64,000 nt of DNA from JAACFF01 sp963807975 (lineage in GTDB: Bacteria; Chloroflexota; Anaerolineae; Promineifilales; Promineifilaceae): assembly GCA_963807975.1 (NCBI GenBank), contig CAWEDV010000006.1, forward strand, positions 62,001 through 126,000, given 5' to 3'. The position numbers and the translations under genes are program-made. Positions 42,856-52,804 of this stretch are shown piece after piece. The notes below the pieces were generated by a model. That model did not search any database. It saw only the letters and a program-made list of their open reading frames with translations, and was not told the DNA's origin. Positions within the stretch are counted from its first letter, which is position 1. Every line of letters begins with the position of its first letter.

Positions 42856-43201
42856 AGGTATTCTTGAGGGATTGAATTGCTAGCTGAACTGCACCTCCTT
42901 TCTAGGTTAGCAATGGATTGCCAGACCATTTTTGCCAGACCAAAATGGCTGTCAGCATAAAGCTTGGTGGTATGGGGCCACGTATTGAAGTCTCCTCTAC
43001 AAGTAGCGCATTCTATCTTCCTCTTTCTCGATTCCAAAATGAGATTGGACGCTCATCAAGCAGCAGCTTGCCGAGCAAGATGTACTTTTCCTTCTATGAC
43101 AATCCAACCTATAATGCGTGCTTAAACTGATGGCTGCGGAGTCCTACTAAGGGAATCAAAGGACCCCCATAATCATGGCCAGCAGAAGTGGAGGAATAGT
43201 T

Positions 43202-43993
43202 GTGACCATTATTGAGGCGATGCACAAACATCGATCTATTCGCAAATACAAACCAGACCCTGTTGCGGAAACAGTGTTAACAGAAATTCTTGAAGCCGGC
43301 ATTCGCGCCTCTTCATCTGGTAATATGCAAACTTATTCCATCATCGTCACCCGCGATCTGGCGCTGCGAAAAAGGCTGCATGAACCACATATGCAGCAGC
43401 GAATGGTTTTGGAAGCCCCAATCTTGCTGACCTTTTGCGCAGATTTCAACCGCATGCGCCAATGGCTGCGTCTACGTGACGCGCCTGACGGTTTTGATAA
43501 TTTTATGAGCTTCATGGTGGCAGCGATCGATGCCATTCTCGTTTCACAGAATGTGGCCCTGGCTGCGGAAGCGCATGGACTGGGAATTTGCTATATGGGC
43601 AGCACCCTGGCCAACTGTGACCAAATAGGTGAGGTTCTACAGCTTCCACCTGGTGTGGTGCCCGTGGTTGGTTTTTCGATGGGTTATGCGGATGAAGACC
43701 CGCAGCCGCGGGACCGGCTGCCGCTCGATGGATTGGTGCACCAGGAGACTTACCAAGCTTACTCGGACGAGCGTATTCTGGAGATATATCAGGATCGAGA
43801 AATCAAAGGGTGGGAGCGCTATATGACGTATCCACGCCTGCGCCGGCTGGTGGAAGAATCGGGTGCTGAAAACCTGGCTCAGGTTTATGCGGCGGTGAAA
43901 TATACGCGTCCTAAACACCAGGGGTTTTCTCAAACTGTGTTGGATTATCTGGCGATTCAGGATTTCATGAACAACGGGGCAGCAATTGAGTAA
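43202..43993 (+). CDS. Nitroreductase-family protein (second copy)
   Basis: This 263-residue paralogue of the protein at 30102-30872 has MHKHRSIRKYKPDPVAE, GIRASSSGNMQTYSIIVTR, MVLEAPILLTFCADFNRMRQ, LAAEAHGLGICYMGST and MGYADEDPQPRDRLPLDGLV. FMN-binding positions are kept. I chose GTG at 43202, seven bases after GTGGAGG and aligned with the paralogue's start; an ATG at 43175 is possible. A TATAAT lies at 43110-43115. The 346-bp stretch before it holds a CCATTTT/AAAATGG hairpin near 42926-42948 and otherwise nothing. The substrate is unknown. Confidence 0.85.
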   Translation: MTIIEAMHKHRSIRKYKPDPVAETVLTEILEAGIRASSSGNMQTYSIIVTRDLALRKRLHEPHMQQRMVLEAPILLTFCADFNRMRQWLRLRDAPDGFDNFMSFMVAAIDAILVSQNVALAAEAHGLGICYMGSTLANCDQIGEVLQLPPGVVPVVGFSMGYADEDPQPRDRLPLDGLVHQETYQAYSDERILEIYQDREIKGWERYMTYPRLRRLVEESGAENLAQVYAAVKYTRPKHQGFSQTVLDYLAIQDFMNNGAAIE

Positions 43994-44025
43994 TTTGTGC
44001 CTCTTTGAGCCACTCTCTACAATAG

Positions 44026-44496
44026 GTGCTTGTGCAAAGAATTCTGACTCAGTATAGACCGGCAGTAAATAAAGCCTGGCTGTACCTTACTGCTGGTATG
44101 CTTTGGACAGCAGTTGGGATCATGCTGCTAAACTTAGCCGTAGGTTGGCTGAAACCACTGGATCTGCCGGCAGCTATGCCATATGTATTGGGCGGCCTTC
44201 TGCTAGCCCTGGCTTTCACCCTTCTCTTTTCCAAGTTGGCCAGCAAAAACGTGGAACGCATCGAGTCATTGGGAGGGGACAAGATGTGCATCTTTGCTTT
44301 TCAGGCTTGGAGCAGCTACCCGCTGATAATATTTATGATCCTTTTGGGTATAACGCTGCGCCATTATATGGTTGTTCCTAGACCAGTATTGGCCATTGTC
44401 TATGCTGGAGTGGGAGGAGGCTTGTGCCTCTCCAGTCTGCGCTACTACAGGCATCTCTGGAATAAGCACATTGCCGACATTATCGACAATGCCTGA
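44026..44496 (+). CDS. Four-helix membrane protein, hypothetical
   Basis: This 156-residue protein has hydrophobic segments at about 18-40, 50-68, 97-110 and 117-135, with a conserved-looking loop SKNVERIESLGGDKMCIFAF between the second and third. Two GTG codons (44026, 44032) after AGG are candidate starts. Its stop overlaps the start of the next gene (ATGCCTGA), so the two are translationally coupled. I do not recognise a family. Confidence 0.6.
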   Translation: MLVQRILTQYRPAVNKAWLYLTAGMLWTAVGIMLLNLAVGWLKPLDLPAAMPYVLGGLLLALAFTLLFSKLASKNVERIESLGGDKMCIFAFQAWSSYPLIIFMILLGITLRHYMVVPRPVLAIVYAGVGGGLCLSSLRYYRHLWNKHIADIIDNA

Positions 44497-47074
44497 TAAC
44501 GTTAAAGCGGCCAACTTCAAAAGCCATGGCAAGAACAAAAGACGTATCACACTGCTGATTCTTGGCATCTATGCTTTGCTGGCTGTGGTCATGACCTGGC
44601 CAGCCATGGCCAAACTGGGAACGGAACTGGCCGGAGGCCGTTCTGATCTCTGGATCCACCAATGGACCTTCTGGTGGGTTAAAGAGGCGCTGCAAAGCGG
44701 ACAAAATCCTTTCTTCACGACCCAGCTCTATTTCCCGCAGGGGGTGTCGCTTACCTCCCATAATATTGCCTGGCTGAATATAGCGGCGTGGCTGCCTCTT
44801 CAGGCTCTGGTGGGCAGCACGGCCGCTTACAATTTGATCATCATCAGCATCTTCGCCTTGAATGGCTTTTGCTTTTACCTGTTTGCCCGCGAGCTGACTA
44901 GATCATTGCCAGGATCGTTCGTTGGCGGCCTCGTGTTTGGCTTTTGGCCCTATACAATGTCCCACTACGATCATCCCAATATGATCTTGATTTTTTGGGT
45001 GCCTCTTACGTTACTGCTCATCCACCGAACCTTTAAGAAGCAGACTTTGCTCTATGCCCTCTTGGCAGGTGTTACTTTGGCGCTGATCGGTATTTCCCGC
45101 TGGCAGCTCCTGGTGATGAGCGCCCCTATTCTTATCGGTTACGTGTTCTATTTGTTCATTAGTGACAAAGTGAAACGCACGCGGCGCGTGGTTGTACTGC
45201 TGCTTGGCGGCGGCCTGCTGGCGATGCTGCTGATGGCCCCGCTGGCGGCGCCACTGATCAGGGATCAGCTTTCGCGGGAGAGCAGCAATGAGGTTGATGT
45301 CGTTGAACTGGAAGGAGGCACAGATCTACTGTCCTATGTGATATCCCCAGAGACGTACAACCATTATTGGCAGGATGCGATTTTTCGCCTGCCGCTGGAA
45401 TATCCTTACCAAAACATCGCTGCCAGCTTCAACTATGTGCCGTTTCTTGGCTATCTTACCTTGCTTCTGGCCTTGTACGGCACGATCAAGAAATGGAAGA
45501 AAAGTTGGTTTTGGGCTTTGCTAGCTCTGGTCTATTTCTTGTTGGCTTTGGGACCCACGCTGACTATCGATGCGGCTCAATTCGCCCAAGTACCTGTGCC
45601 CTACCGGCTGCTGGTTGATTCTTTGATTGATGTACTGATCCGCCGCCCGCACCGGCTTAATTTGTTCCTGAGCCTGCCTGTGGCCATGTTGGTTTCCTGG
45701 GCTGTGGTTGATCTAATCGAAATTGTGGACGGCCGTTTTCCTCAGCGCGGCCCTTGGTTGGCAGCGACTACTGCGGCAATCCTGGGACTAGTTATCCTTT
45801 GGGAAAATCCAATTAGACCTTTTCCGACGACGTCTACGGACATTCCGGCATGGTATCAGCAGTTGGCTGTAGAGCCAGAGCAATTTGGCATTCTCGAGCT
45901 TCCTACCTACGAGCGTGGTTTTGATAAGCTTTATATGTTTTACCAAACGCAGCACGGTAAGCCGATTTCTGGTGGGCATGTTTCCCGGCTGCCGGTTGAC
46001 GCGGATGCGTTCCGGGCCAGTATTCCCTTTTTACGGCCGATGCTGCGCCAGGACTCCTGGTTGGTGCAGCCGGAGGAGTGGGTCGATTTCGCCGAGGTGG
46101 ATGTTGCACGCCAGTTCCGGGAATTGGCCGAGGCCAATATTCGCTATGTTGTGGTCAACAAAAATCTATTGAACGAAGGCAATCTCGAACGCTGGCAAGA
46201 TTGGGTGACGATGCGGCCCTCATACGAGGACGAGACTGTTCTGGTTTACACGACGACCTCTGAATTGGGCGCCGCGATGGAGATCAACCAGGATTTTGCC
46301 GGAGGGATTGGTTTGTATAAGTGGGCTTTCCAGCCCATCGAGGCTAACCAGGCCGGCACGCTGAAATTGGATCTGCGCTGGGCGAGCGAGAAGGCTCCGG
46401 ACGTGGATTACGAAGTGTGTGTTTCCTTGATAAACTCGCAAGGCGTAGAGGGATTGAGGCAGTGCAAGGAAATCGCGCCCGGTTTTCCGACATCGCAATG
46501 GGCGGCAAACGAGATGGTGCGTGGTTCGTATGTGCTGCCATTGGATGGGACAATAGAGCCTGGAATGTACGATCTGGCTCTATTCCTATCGGTAGATGGA
46601 GATCAGCAGGTAGGGGAAACGGCCGTGCTCGGCGCCGTGCAGGTGCATCCCTTCCAGCCGCAGTTTGATTCTACGACCTGTTGGGATGACAAAATATGCC
46701 TGCAAGGATTTGACATACAGCAAAGCCTGGAGGCGCTGGAACTAACCACATTCTGGCAGGCTGAGAAAGTGTTAGACTCATCCAATAAGCTTTTTGTACA
46801 TGTGGTGGATCAGGATTCTGGCGAAGTCGTGGCCCAGATAGATACCATCCCGCGCAGATGGACCTATCCTACGGATATATGGGAAGTTGGCGAGATTGTG
46901 CGTGATCCCCTAATATTGTCACTCGAAAACGTCGTGCCAGGTAATTATTCAATCACTCTGGGTTGGTACAATGTCGATTCAGGTGAACGGCTGCACGTGT
47001 GCTCGTCAGGAGCATGCAATGGAGATGCGGCTGATGTCCATGAGTTAACGGGCATTGAGGTTAAAGGCGACTGA
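44489..47074 (+). CDS. Large polytopic membrane protein, GT-C-like
   Basis: This 861-residue protein has about ten transmembrane helices in residues 20-440. Between the first two lies an external loop with GGRSDLWIHQWTFWWVKEAL, the place where GT-C glycosyltransferases carry their catalytic acid. The last 350 residues are soluble and beta-rich (LELTTFWQAEKVLDSSNKLF, HVVDQDSGEVVAQIDTIPRR). The layout matches membrane sugar transferases of Chloroflexota acting on lipid-linked sugars, but no defined family is certain. The ATG at 44489 overlaps the upstream stop; an earlier in-frame start at 44372 lies inside the neighbour. Confidence 0.7.
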   Translation: MPDNVKAANFKSHGKNKRRITLLILGIYALLAVVMTWPAMAKLGTELAGGRSDLWIHQWTFWWVKEALQSGQNPFFTTQLYFPQGVSLTSHNIAWLNIAAWLPLQALVGSTAAYNLIIISIFALNGFCFYLFARELTRSLPGSFVGGLVFGFWPYTMSHYDHPNMILIFWVPLTLLLIHRTFKKQTLLYALLAGVTLALIGISRWQLLVMSAPILIGYVFYLFISDKVKRTRRVVVLLLGGGLLAMLLMAPLAAPLIRDQLSRESSNEVDVVELEGGTDLLSYVISPETYNHYWQDAIFRLPLEYPYQNIAASFNYVPFLGYLTLLLALYGTIKKWKKSWFWALLALVYFLLALGPTLTIDAAQFAQVPVPYRLLVDSLIDVLIRRPHRLNLFLSLPVAMLVSWAVVDLIEIVDGRFPQRGPWLAATTAAILGLVILWENPIRPFPTTSTDIPAWYQQLAVEPEQFGILELPTYERGFDKLYMFYQTQHGKPISGGHVSRLPVDADAFRASIPFLRPMLRQDSWLVQPEEWVDFAEVDVARQFRELAEANIRYVVVNKNLLNEGNLERWQDWVTMRPSYEDETVLVYTTTSELGAAMEINQDFAGGIGLYKWAFQPIEANQAGTLKLDLRWASEKAPDVDYEVCVSLINSQGVEGLRQCKEIAPGFPTSQWAANEMVRGSYVLPLDGTIEPGMYDLALFLSVDGDQQVGETAVLGAVQVHPFQPQFDSTTCWDDKICLQGFDIQQSLEALELTTFWQAEKVLDSSNKLFVHVVDQDSGEVVAQIDTIPRRWTYPTDIWEVGEIVRDPLILSLENVVPGNYSITLGWYNVDSGERLHVCSSGACNGDAADVHELTGIEVKGD

Positions 47075-47138
47075 TATCGGACTAAGAAAGGCAGTTGGTT
47101 GGTCCAAAAAACCGGGCCGGCAGCTCCTTTTGCTCCGT

Positions 47139-47167
47139 TTGACATCCCCCTCTAAATTGCCTATATT
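47139..47167 (+). promoter_or_regulatory. Promoter of gyrA
   Basis: A perfect TTGACA (47139-47144), 17 bp, TATATT (47162-47167), about 95 bp before the gyrA ATG. It is the best promoter in the 47075-47261 gap. Confidence 0.72.
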
Positions 47168-47261
47168 TGACTTAAATATGCTAGAACAAATTTTCCCATC
47201 CCCTGCAGGCTGCCACTTAACAACCCTGTATGAGGACTAGATCTAACAGGCTGCGAACAAC

Positions 47262-49805
47262 ATGGAAGTTGGATTAGTTAAAAAAGTAAGTATCGATCAT
47301 GAAATGCGTGAGTCGTATCTTAGTTATGCGATGAGCGTCATCGTTTCCCGCGCCCTGCCAGACGCACGTGATGGTTTGAAGCCGGTGCACCGTCGCATTC
47401 TCTATTCAATGTACGATATGGGACTGCGACCTAACAGCGCGTACAAGAAATCGGCACGTGTTGTGGGCGATGTGTTGGGTAAGTACCATCCCCATGGCGA
47501 CCAATCAGTTTATGATGCTATGGTGCGCATGGCCCAAGATTTTTCCATGCGCTATCTCCTGGTGGACGGGCAGGGGAATTTCGGGTCCATTGATGGCGAT
47601 CCCGCCGCAGCCATGCGTTATACCGAAGCGCGGATGGCACAAATGGGCCATGATATGCTGGCGGATATTGGCAAGGATACGGCCGATTTCGCCACAAACT
47701 TTGATGATTCGCTAAAAGAGCCAACCGTCCTTCCGGCAACGATACCTAATCTGCTAGTTAATGGTTCCTCGGGCATTGCCGTGGGCATGGCTACCAGTAT
47801 TCCGCCGCATAATCTGGGCGAAGTGATCGATGCCCTGGTTTATATGCTGGACAAATGGCGCTGGGTCGACAATATCAACGTAACTGATTTAATGCAGTTT
47901 ATCCAAGGACCGGATTTCCCCACCGGCGGAATAGTCTTCCGCAATAAACAGGTCAAAGACAAAGAAATTGATGCTATCCGCAATGCCTATGCCACTGGAC
48001 GTGGGCGGGTGACAGTGCGCGCCAAGGCTCATGTTGAACAAATGGGACGTAACAAATCGCGAATTGTGATCACGGAACTGCCCTACCAGGTCAACAAGAC
48101 CAATCTCCTGGGTCGCATCGCCGATTTGCATCGAGATGGCAAGATTGAGGGTTTGACCGATCTGCGAGATGAATCAGATCGCAACGGGATGCGCATTATC
48201 TTGGAGACAACGCGAAATGTTCAACCTGAGGATGTCTTGGCCGACTTGTTCCGCCTGACACCGATGCAGAGTACTTTCAGCATTTCGCTTTTGGCCCTGG
48301 TCAACGGCGAACCTCGTTTGCTGACCCTAAAACAGGCGCTGCGTGTTTACCTGGATCATCGGCTGGAAATTGTCCGCCGGCGGACTGAATATGACTTAGC
48401 CCAGGCCCGACACCGGGCGCATATTCTTGAAGGGCTGCTCATCGCGCTTGACCATTTAGATGCGGTGATTGACTTAATTCGCCGCTCACGAACAGTGGAG
48501 TCAGCCCGAACCAACTTGATAAAGCGCTTTAAGCTGAGTGAAGTGCAGGCGCAGGCGATTCTGGATATGCAGCTACGCCGCTTGGCCGGATTGGAAAGGC
48601 GTAAGATTCAGGATGAATTCAAGGAAAAACAGAAGCTGATCAACCACCTGGAACGCCTCTTGGATCATCCGGAATTGATGCGCAAGACGGTTAGAGAAGA
48701 GCTTCTTGAAGTGCGCGAGAAATACGCTGACAGCCGTCGCACACAGATCATTCATGGCGAACAAAACAAAATGATCACCGCCTCCGATCTGCTGCCGGAT
48801 GAAAAGGTCTGGGTGATGGTTGGCGAAAAGGGGACGATTGCGCGCACGACGACACCGGAAATAGTTGGCATCCCGCGCAAACCACCTGAACAGCCGGTTG
48901 CCCTGTTGGAAGCGAATACTCAAGATATTCTTTACCTCTTTGCCGCCAACGGTGATGCAGTCAGTATGCCGGTCTACCAGCTTCCGCAAGCGCGAGAACT
49001 GGGCGCAGGCACACATTGGGCGGATCTAACGCCTTTTTCGCGGCGCAACCATCTGGCGGCGGCTTTGGTCAAACCAAAATCAGCTGTCGATGGTTTTCTT
49101 TTCTTGACCACGGTTGGTGGTATTGTCAAGCGAGTTAAGCTGGCGGACTTGCCGGGAATTAGCAGCGAGACATTTTCGGTCATCAAAGTCTCGGATGATG
49201 ATTCGCTGGGTTGGGCCAGTTTGACTCAGGGAGAGGATGAAGTATTACTTTCAACCGCTTCGGGTCAGTTAATCAGGTTCAAGGAGAAGGATGTGCGCTC
49301 CATGGGTTTGGCTGCTGGAGGCGTGATGGGCATCAAGTTGAATGATGACGCCGATGGTGTTGTAGCTATGGATATTTTCCGCCCGGATACGTACGTTTGG
49401 AGCATAACAGATAATGGTCTGGCCAAGGCGACAAAGATTGATCAATATCCTACTCAAGGTCGCTATGGGCAGGGGGTGATCAACATGCGATTGCCCAAAG
49501 ATGCATCGGAAATTGCCTCAACGGTTGTCGGAGACGAAAATACGCTTATCATTATAACAACTGCCATTGGCACGACGAAGAAGCTGCAGTTGAAAGAGAG
49601 CGCAAAAGGCAGCCGGGCGATTAAGCCGCGTTCAGTCCTTTCAGTAGGCGTACGCAATCGGGTAATCGGTGCCGTTCGGGTCACGGATCGTCCGGAATTG
49701 GAAGAAGTTGAGGAGAGTGCGGTCGCGCAGCAGCTGTCGCTGCTCGAGGTTGAGAAGAAGAAACGAAAAAGGTCCCCCCAATCTAAAAAGGGGACGAAAC
49801 GCTAA
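47262..49805 (+). CDS. gyrA: DNA gyrase subunit A
   Basis: This 847-residue type IIA topoisomerase subunit breaks and rejoins DNA. The N-terminal part has SYLSYAMSVIVSRALPDARD, RVVGDVLGKYHPHGDQSVYD and the catalytic Tyr in AAMRYTEARM (near residue 121). The tower and coiled coil follow, then a C-terminal beta-pinwheel from about 520. The pinwheel's first blade reads PVYQLPQARELGAGTHW, where the GyrA box (QRRGGRG) should be, and the motif is not kept; a later QGRYGQGVINM is only similar. Gyrase is the best call, but a ParC-like activity cannot be excluded. gyrB is not in the window. The stop overlaps the next gene by one base. Confidence 0.9.
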   Translation: MEVGLVKKVSIDHEMRESYLSYAMSVIVSRALPDARDGLKPVHRRILYSMYDMGLRPNSAYKKSARVVGDVLGKYHPHGDQSVYDAMVRMAQDFSMRYLLVDGQGNFGSIDGDPAAAMRYTEARMAQMGHDMLADIGKDTADFATNFDDSLKEPTVLPATIPNLLVNGSSGIAVGMATSIPPHNLGEVIDALVYMLDKWRWVDNINVTDLMQFIQGPDFPTGGIVFRNKQVKDKEIDAIRNAYATGRGRVTVRAKAHVEQMGRNKSRIVITELPYQVNKTNLLGRIADLHRDGKIEGLTDLRDESDRNGMRIILETTRNVQPEDVLADLFRLTPMQSTFSISLLALVNGEPRLLTLKQALRVYLDHRLEIVRRRTEYDLAQARHRAHILEGLLIALDHLDAVIDLIRRSRTVESARTNLIKRFKLSEVQAQAILDMQLRRLAGLERRKIQDEFKEKQKLINHLERLLDHPELMRKTVREELLEVREKYADSRRTQIIHGEQNKMITASDLLPDEKVWVMVGEKGTIARTTTPEIVGIPRKPPEQPVALLEANTQDILYLFAANGDAVSMPVYQLPQARELGAGTHWADLTPFSRRNHLAAALVKPKSAVDGFLFLTTVGGIVKRVKLADLPGISSETFSVIKVSDDDSLGWASLTQGEDEVLLSTASGQLIRFKEKDVRSMGLAAGGVMGIKLNDDADGVVAMDIFRPDTYVWSITDNGLAKATKIDQYPTQGRYGQGVINMRLPKDASEIASTVVGDENTLIIITTAIGTTKKLQLKESAKGSRAIKPRSVLSVGVRNRVIGAVRVTDRPELEEVEESAVAQQLSLLEVEKKKRKRSPQSKKGTKR

Positions 49806-50296
49806 TGGAGAGAACAAAGATGAATTTTAGTGACCATTACGTGACTGATGAAGCGGGAAACCAAATCTTATTCACAGTTGAAATGCAGCGTAAATTGAGT
49901 GAGGCCGGTCTGCCGGTCGAGTTGGCCAGTCTGGATCAGATTGATCAGGCGGCTCCTCCCCCCAAACGGAAGGCAGAATCTGAGCCAGGTCCGGAGCCGC
50001 AGCGTGAGCAGCGTGAGCAGCGCAGCAGCCGCGAGGAAGTGACTGAACCAACATCCATTCAGATTGATCCTATGACCGGCAAGTACATCGGTCGTATCAA
50101 ATGGTACAACGGGCGAAAGGGATACGGTTTTATCTTGCGCGGGGCTGGTGAAGAGATATTTTTCCACCGTTCTGCAGCAGTAAAAGATACTGAACAGTTT
50201 GCCGAAGGTATGTGGATTCTTTATGACGTCGAGGAAACTAACAAGGGTCCCGAGGCGACTGATATAGAAGGGTACAGCGGCGAAGTATTAGAATAG
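49805..50296 (+). CDS. Cold-shock-domain protein with unusual N-terminal extension
   Basis: This 163-residue protein has an N-terminal part of about 90 residues (FSDHYVTDEAGNQILFTVEM) and a charged, Glu/Arg-rich linker. The C-terminal cold-shock domain (about 95-160) reads GRIKWYNGRKGYGFILRGAG, EEIFFHRSA and ATDIEG. KWYNGRKGYGFI and EIFFHRSA are the two RNA-binding motifs. It starts on the last base of gyrA, so it is translated from the gyrA message; an ATG five codons on is an alternative. It presumably binds single-stranded nucleic acid. The last 9 bp overlap moeA. Confidence 0.85.
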   Translation: MERTKMNFSDHYVTDEAGNQILFTVEMQRKLSEAGLPVELASLDQIDQAAPPPKRKAESEPGPEPQREQREQRSSREEVTEPTSIQIDPMTGKYIGRIKWYNGRKGYGFILRGAGEEIFFHRSAAVKDTEQFAEGMWILYDVEETNKGPEATDIEGYSGEVLE

Positions 50297-51541
50297 GCGT
50301 ATTTCTACAAGCTCTCCGGCCAACAAACCACCTTTGTTGAGGGGTATTTTGATCAGACCATCGGCATTGACCAGGGTGTAGATCAAATTACTCTTGCCAA
50401 AAACCGGCACAGCAATCAAGCCATTGTCTGTCTCCTCCAACCGTGCCGGGACATAATCTTCGCGCCCGCTTTGGCTGGCCACATTCTGGCTCAGTTTCGC
50501 CCAAACGAACCCTAGTTTGGGCATGGTATTCAGTCCTTGCAACCGGTAAACAGCCGGCACACCAAACATATCGAACTGCACCATTGCTGATACTGGATTG
50601 CCGGGTAAGCCCAAGACTGGTTTGTGACCGACCACGCCGACAATGGTGGGTTTCCCTGGGCGCGTCGCCACTCCGTGAAACAGCACGCCAGGCTGTCCCA
50701 ACCCTTCAATGACCTGCACTGTCATGTCACGAACGCTGACCGATGACCCGGCAGACATGACAAGCATGTCAGCGCCGGCGAGAGCGCGGCTGGCTGCGTC
50801 CTGAAGGGAGTGCAAGTCGTCGGCGACAATTACGCCATAGTGGGGAATGCCGCCCGCTTTGCGTGCTTGGCCGGCGACTGTATAGCTGTTGATGTCCCGT
50901 ATTTGACCTGGTTCTGGTGTTTGATCTGGGGCCACCACTTCATCACCTGTAGCCAGAATCGCCACGCGGGGCTGGCGAGCGACGGCGACGGATGTGATGC
51001 CTAGGGCCAGTAGACCACCAAGGTCTTGAGGTCGCAGGAGATGGCCTTGGGGCAAAATCTCGGCGCCCTCTCGCACATCTTCACCCACCTGCAGTACATT
51101 CTCTCCGGCTGCTACTGCTTTGAAAACTTCTATTTCAAAGGGAGGTTGGGCAGTTCCGTCGATGCCTACTGTTTGCGTCAATTCGACCTGCACGACTGCA
51201 TCGGCCGTTTCTGGGATCATGCCACCGGTATGGACCAGGGCCGCCTCGCCAGTGTTTAGGGAAACAGCGGCTGCACGGCCCATGGGGACTTCTGCAATAA
51301 CGGATAGGAATGCAGGCAGGCTGCCGCTGGCGCCAAAAGTGTCGGCGGCGCGCACAGCATAACCGTCCATAGTGCTGCGCCGGAATGATGGCAAGGGTTG
51401 GGGAGATAATAGGGGCAAGGCCGTGACACGGCCCAGGGCAGCTTCTACGGGAAGCTGTTCGCTGGGCATAACGGTCGTTAAATGTCGCAGCAAGAGTTTG
51501 CGTGCTTCATCAGGGGGTAAAACATTGAAAAATTCAGGCAT
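50288..51541 (-). CDS. moeA: Molybdopterin molybdenumtransferase
   Basis: This 417-residue MoeA inserts molybdate into adenylated molybdopterin. Blocks: AALGRVTALPLLSPQPLPSF, STMDGYAVRAADT, ATGDEVVAPDQTPEPGQIRD, MLVMSAGSSVSVRDMTVQVI (MoCF SAGxS) and VLGLPGNPVSAMVQFDMFGV. The C-terminal domain IV ends in GELVEIRLF. The GGxS site reads SAGSS, slightly changed from the usual SGGVS. It complements moaB at 21525-22025. Confidence 0.93.
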   Translation of the reverse strand: MPEFFNVLPPDEARKLLLRHLTTVMPSEQLPVEAALGRVTALPLLSPQPLPSFRRSTMDGYAVRAADTFGASGSLPAFLSVIAEVPMGRAAAVSLNTGEAALVHTGGMIPETADAVVQVELTQTVGIDGTAQPPFEIEVFKAVAAGENVLQVGEDVREGAEILPQGHLLRPQDLGGLLALGITSVAVARQPRVAILATGDEVVAPDQTPEPGQIRDINSYTVAGQARKAGGIPHYGVIVADDLHSLQDAASRALAGADMLVMSAGSSVSVRDMTVQVIEGLGQPGVLFHGVATRPGKPTIVGVVGHKPVLGLPGNPVSAMVQFDMFGVPAVYRLQGLNTMPKLGFVWAKLSQNVASQSGREDYVPARLEETDNGLIAVPVFGKSNLIYTLVNADGLIKIPLNKGGLLAGELVEIRLF

Positions 51542-51671
51542 AATGCATCGCTTTTGTTTTGGGGACGATTTGTTCTTTGCTCAAAATTCTATCTCCATTT
51601 TCTATGGAGTCATAGAGATTGCAGTTATTTCTGATGCGGATTGGTTTTTAGCTTTTCAAGGAAGGTCCCGG

Positions 51672-52769
51672 TCAATCGGCGACAAGGATCGGGAGTTGCT
51701 GGAGTCCACGTTTCGTTTCTGGAGGAAAACCGACGCCAATGGCGGTGCCCAGGACCAAAACGGCCGTATTTTGCCTGCCGACAGCGGTTAGGGCTGCGGC
51801 TGTGCCATCATGGAAAAGGTTGATCTGCACTTTGCGTTTCACGGCATCACCAAGGCGCTGGCACAGGTATGTTTGTAGATGATCACTCAAAAGCTGTAAA
51901 CGGCCGTAAAATCCCATTTCTTGCACAGGTGGCTGCCCATTTTGTAGGTAACAAGCGAGACTCAAGCCAATGGTGGGAGTGATGGTCCATTTTAACTCGG
52001 CTGCTTCCTGCCAACTGTCGGCTACCACGTTGGTTATTAGTTCGGCCGTCTCTTCGGCGGCAGACCGCGGAGATCCTTGCTGCGAACCGTTTTCCAACTT
52101 CAGCTCAATAGAGGGCAGAAAATGCAGTATGGGGGCGGAATTGGGAGCATAGGAGACGATGCCCCGTTTAATGTTCGTCTGTCCAAAATCGAGCAGTAAC
52201 ATAGCCTGTGTGCCGGCAGGTGCTGACCGTGCTAATCCAGCCAAGGGCAGGGAAGCTCCGAATGGAGACAATCTCAAGCGTATGTCACCACAGGAGACGC
52301 CACGCAGCGTCTCTTCAGCGCTGGATATGGCCAAAGGACCCAAAGCCCCAGCGAGCAGCCCACCGCCAAAGGTGATGGTTTCGATTCGCTGCCACAGCTT
52401 CCAATGCTCATCGCTCCAAGAAGGGCGTGCGCGGCGATTTGCCGGAGCGGCACCTTTTAGGGCTGCTACCAAGAGCGCCAGGCGGCGGCCGAAATCGGCG
52501 GCTATCTGTAAGGCGGATGCCCGAACTGTGGATGATGATGATTGGAAACAGTGATCAAAATCCCACAGGAGACGGGCGCAGTGTGGATCAAGTTCTAGCT
52601 CGGCGGCACGGGCCTCGATTAGGGCACAGAGGGCATCGGAAGACAAGAGCGCATAGGCGCTTTTGCCGCGATATTGGGCTGGAAAGTGATTTCCTGGCAG
52701 TTGGGCGAAGCGCACGCGGTTGAGCGAAGGGGATACAAAGGTTGTGGTTGAGTGAAAAGGATTGCCCAT
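51672..52769 (-). CDS. ASKHA/ROK-like kinase-fold protein
   Basis: This 365-residue protein has a polar N-terminal half with no clear motif and a C-terminal actin-like ATPase fold: MLLLDFGQTNIKRGIVSY (phosphate 1 loop), LFHDGTAAALTAV (phosphate 2 loop) and AVLVLGTAIGVGFPP (adenosine loop). The asparagine and DG residues suggest a sugar kinase or ROK relative, but the ExGH and zinc motifs of ROK proteins are absent. The substrate is unknown. It lies 36 bp downstream of ligA and 130 bp upstream of moeA on the same strand. Confidence 0.6.
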   Translation of the reverse strand: MGNPFHSTTTFVSPSLNRVRFAQLPGNHFPAQYRGKSAYALLSSDALCALIEARAAELELDPHCARLLWDFDHCFQSSSSTVRASALQIAADFGRRLALLVAALKGAAPANRRARPSWSDEHWKLWQRIETITFGGGLLAGALGPLAISSAEETLRGVSCGDIRLRLSPFGASLPLAGLARSAPAGTQAMLLLDFGQTNIKRGIVSYAPNSAPILHFLPSIELKLENGSQQGSPRSAAEETAELITNVVADSWQEAAELKWTITPTIGLSLACYLQNGQPPVQEMGFYGRLQLLSDHLQTYLCQRLGDAVKRKVQINLFHDGTAAALTAVGRQNTAVLVLGTAIGVGFPPETKRGLQQLPILVAD

Positions 52770-52804
52770 TTGAGAAGCGTGAACGCCTAAACTGATGGCG
52801 ATGA

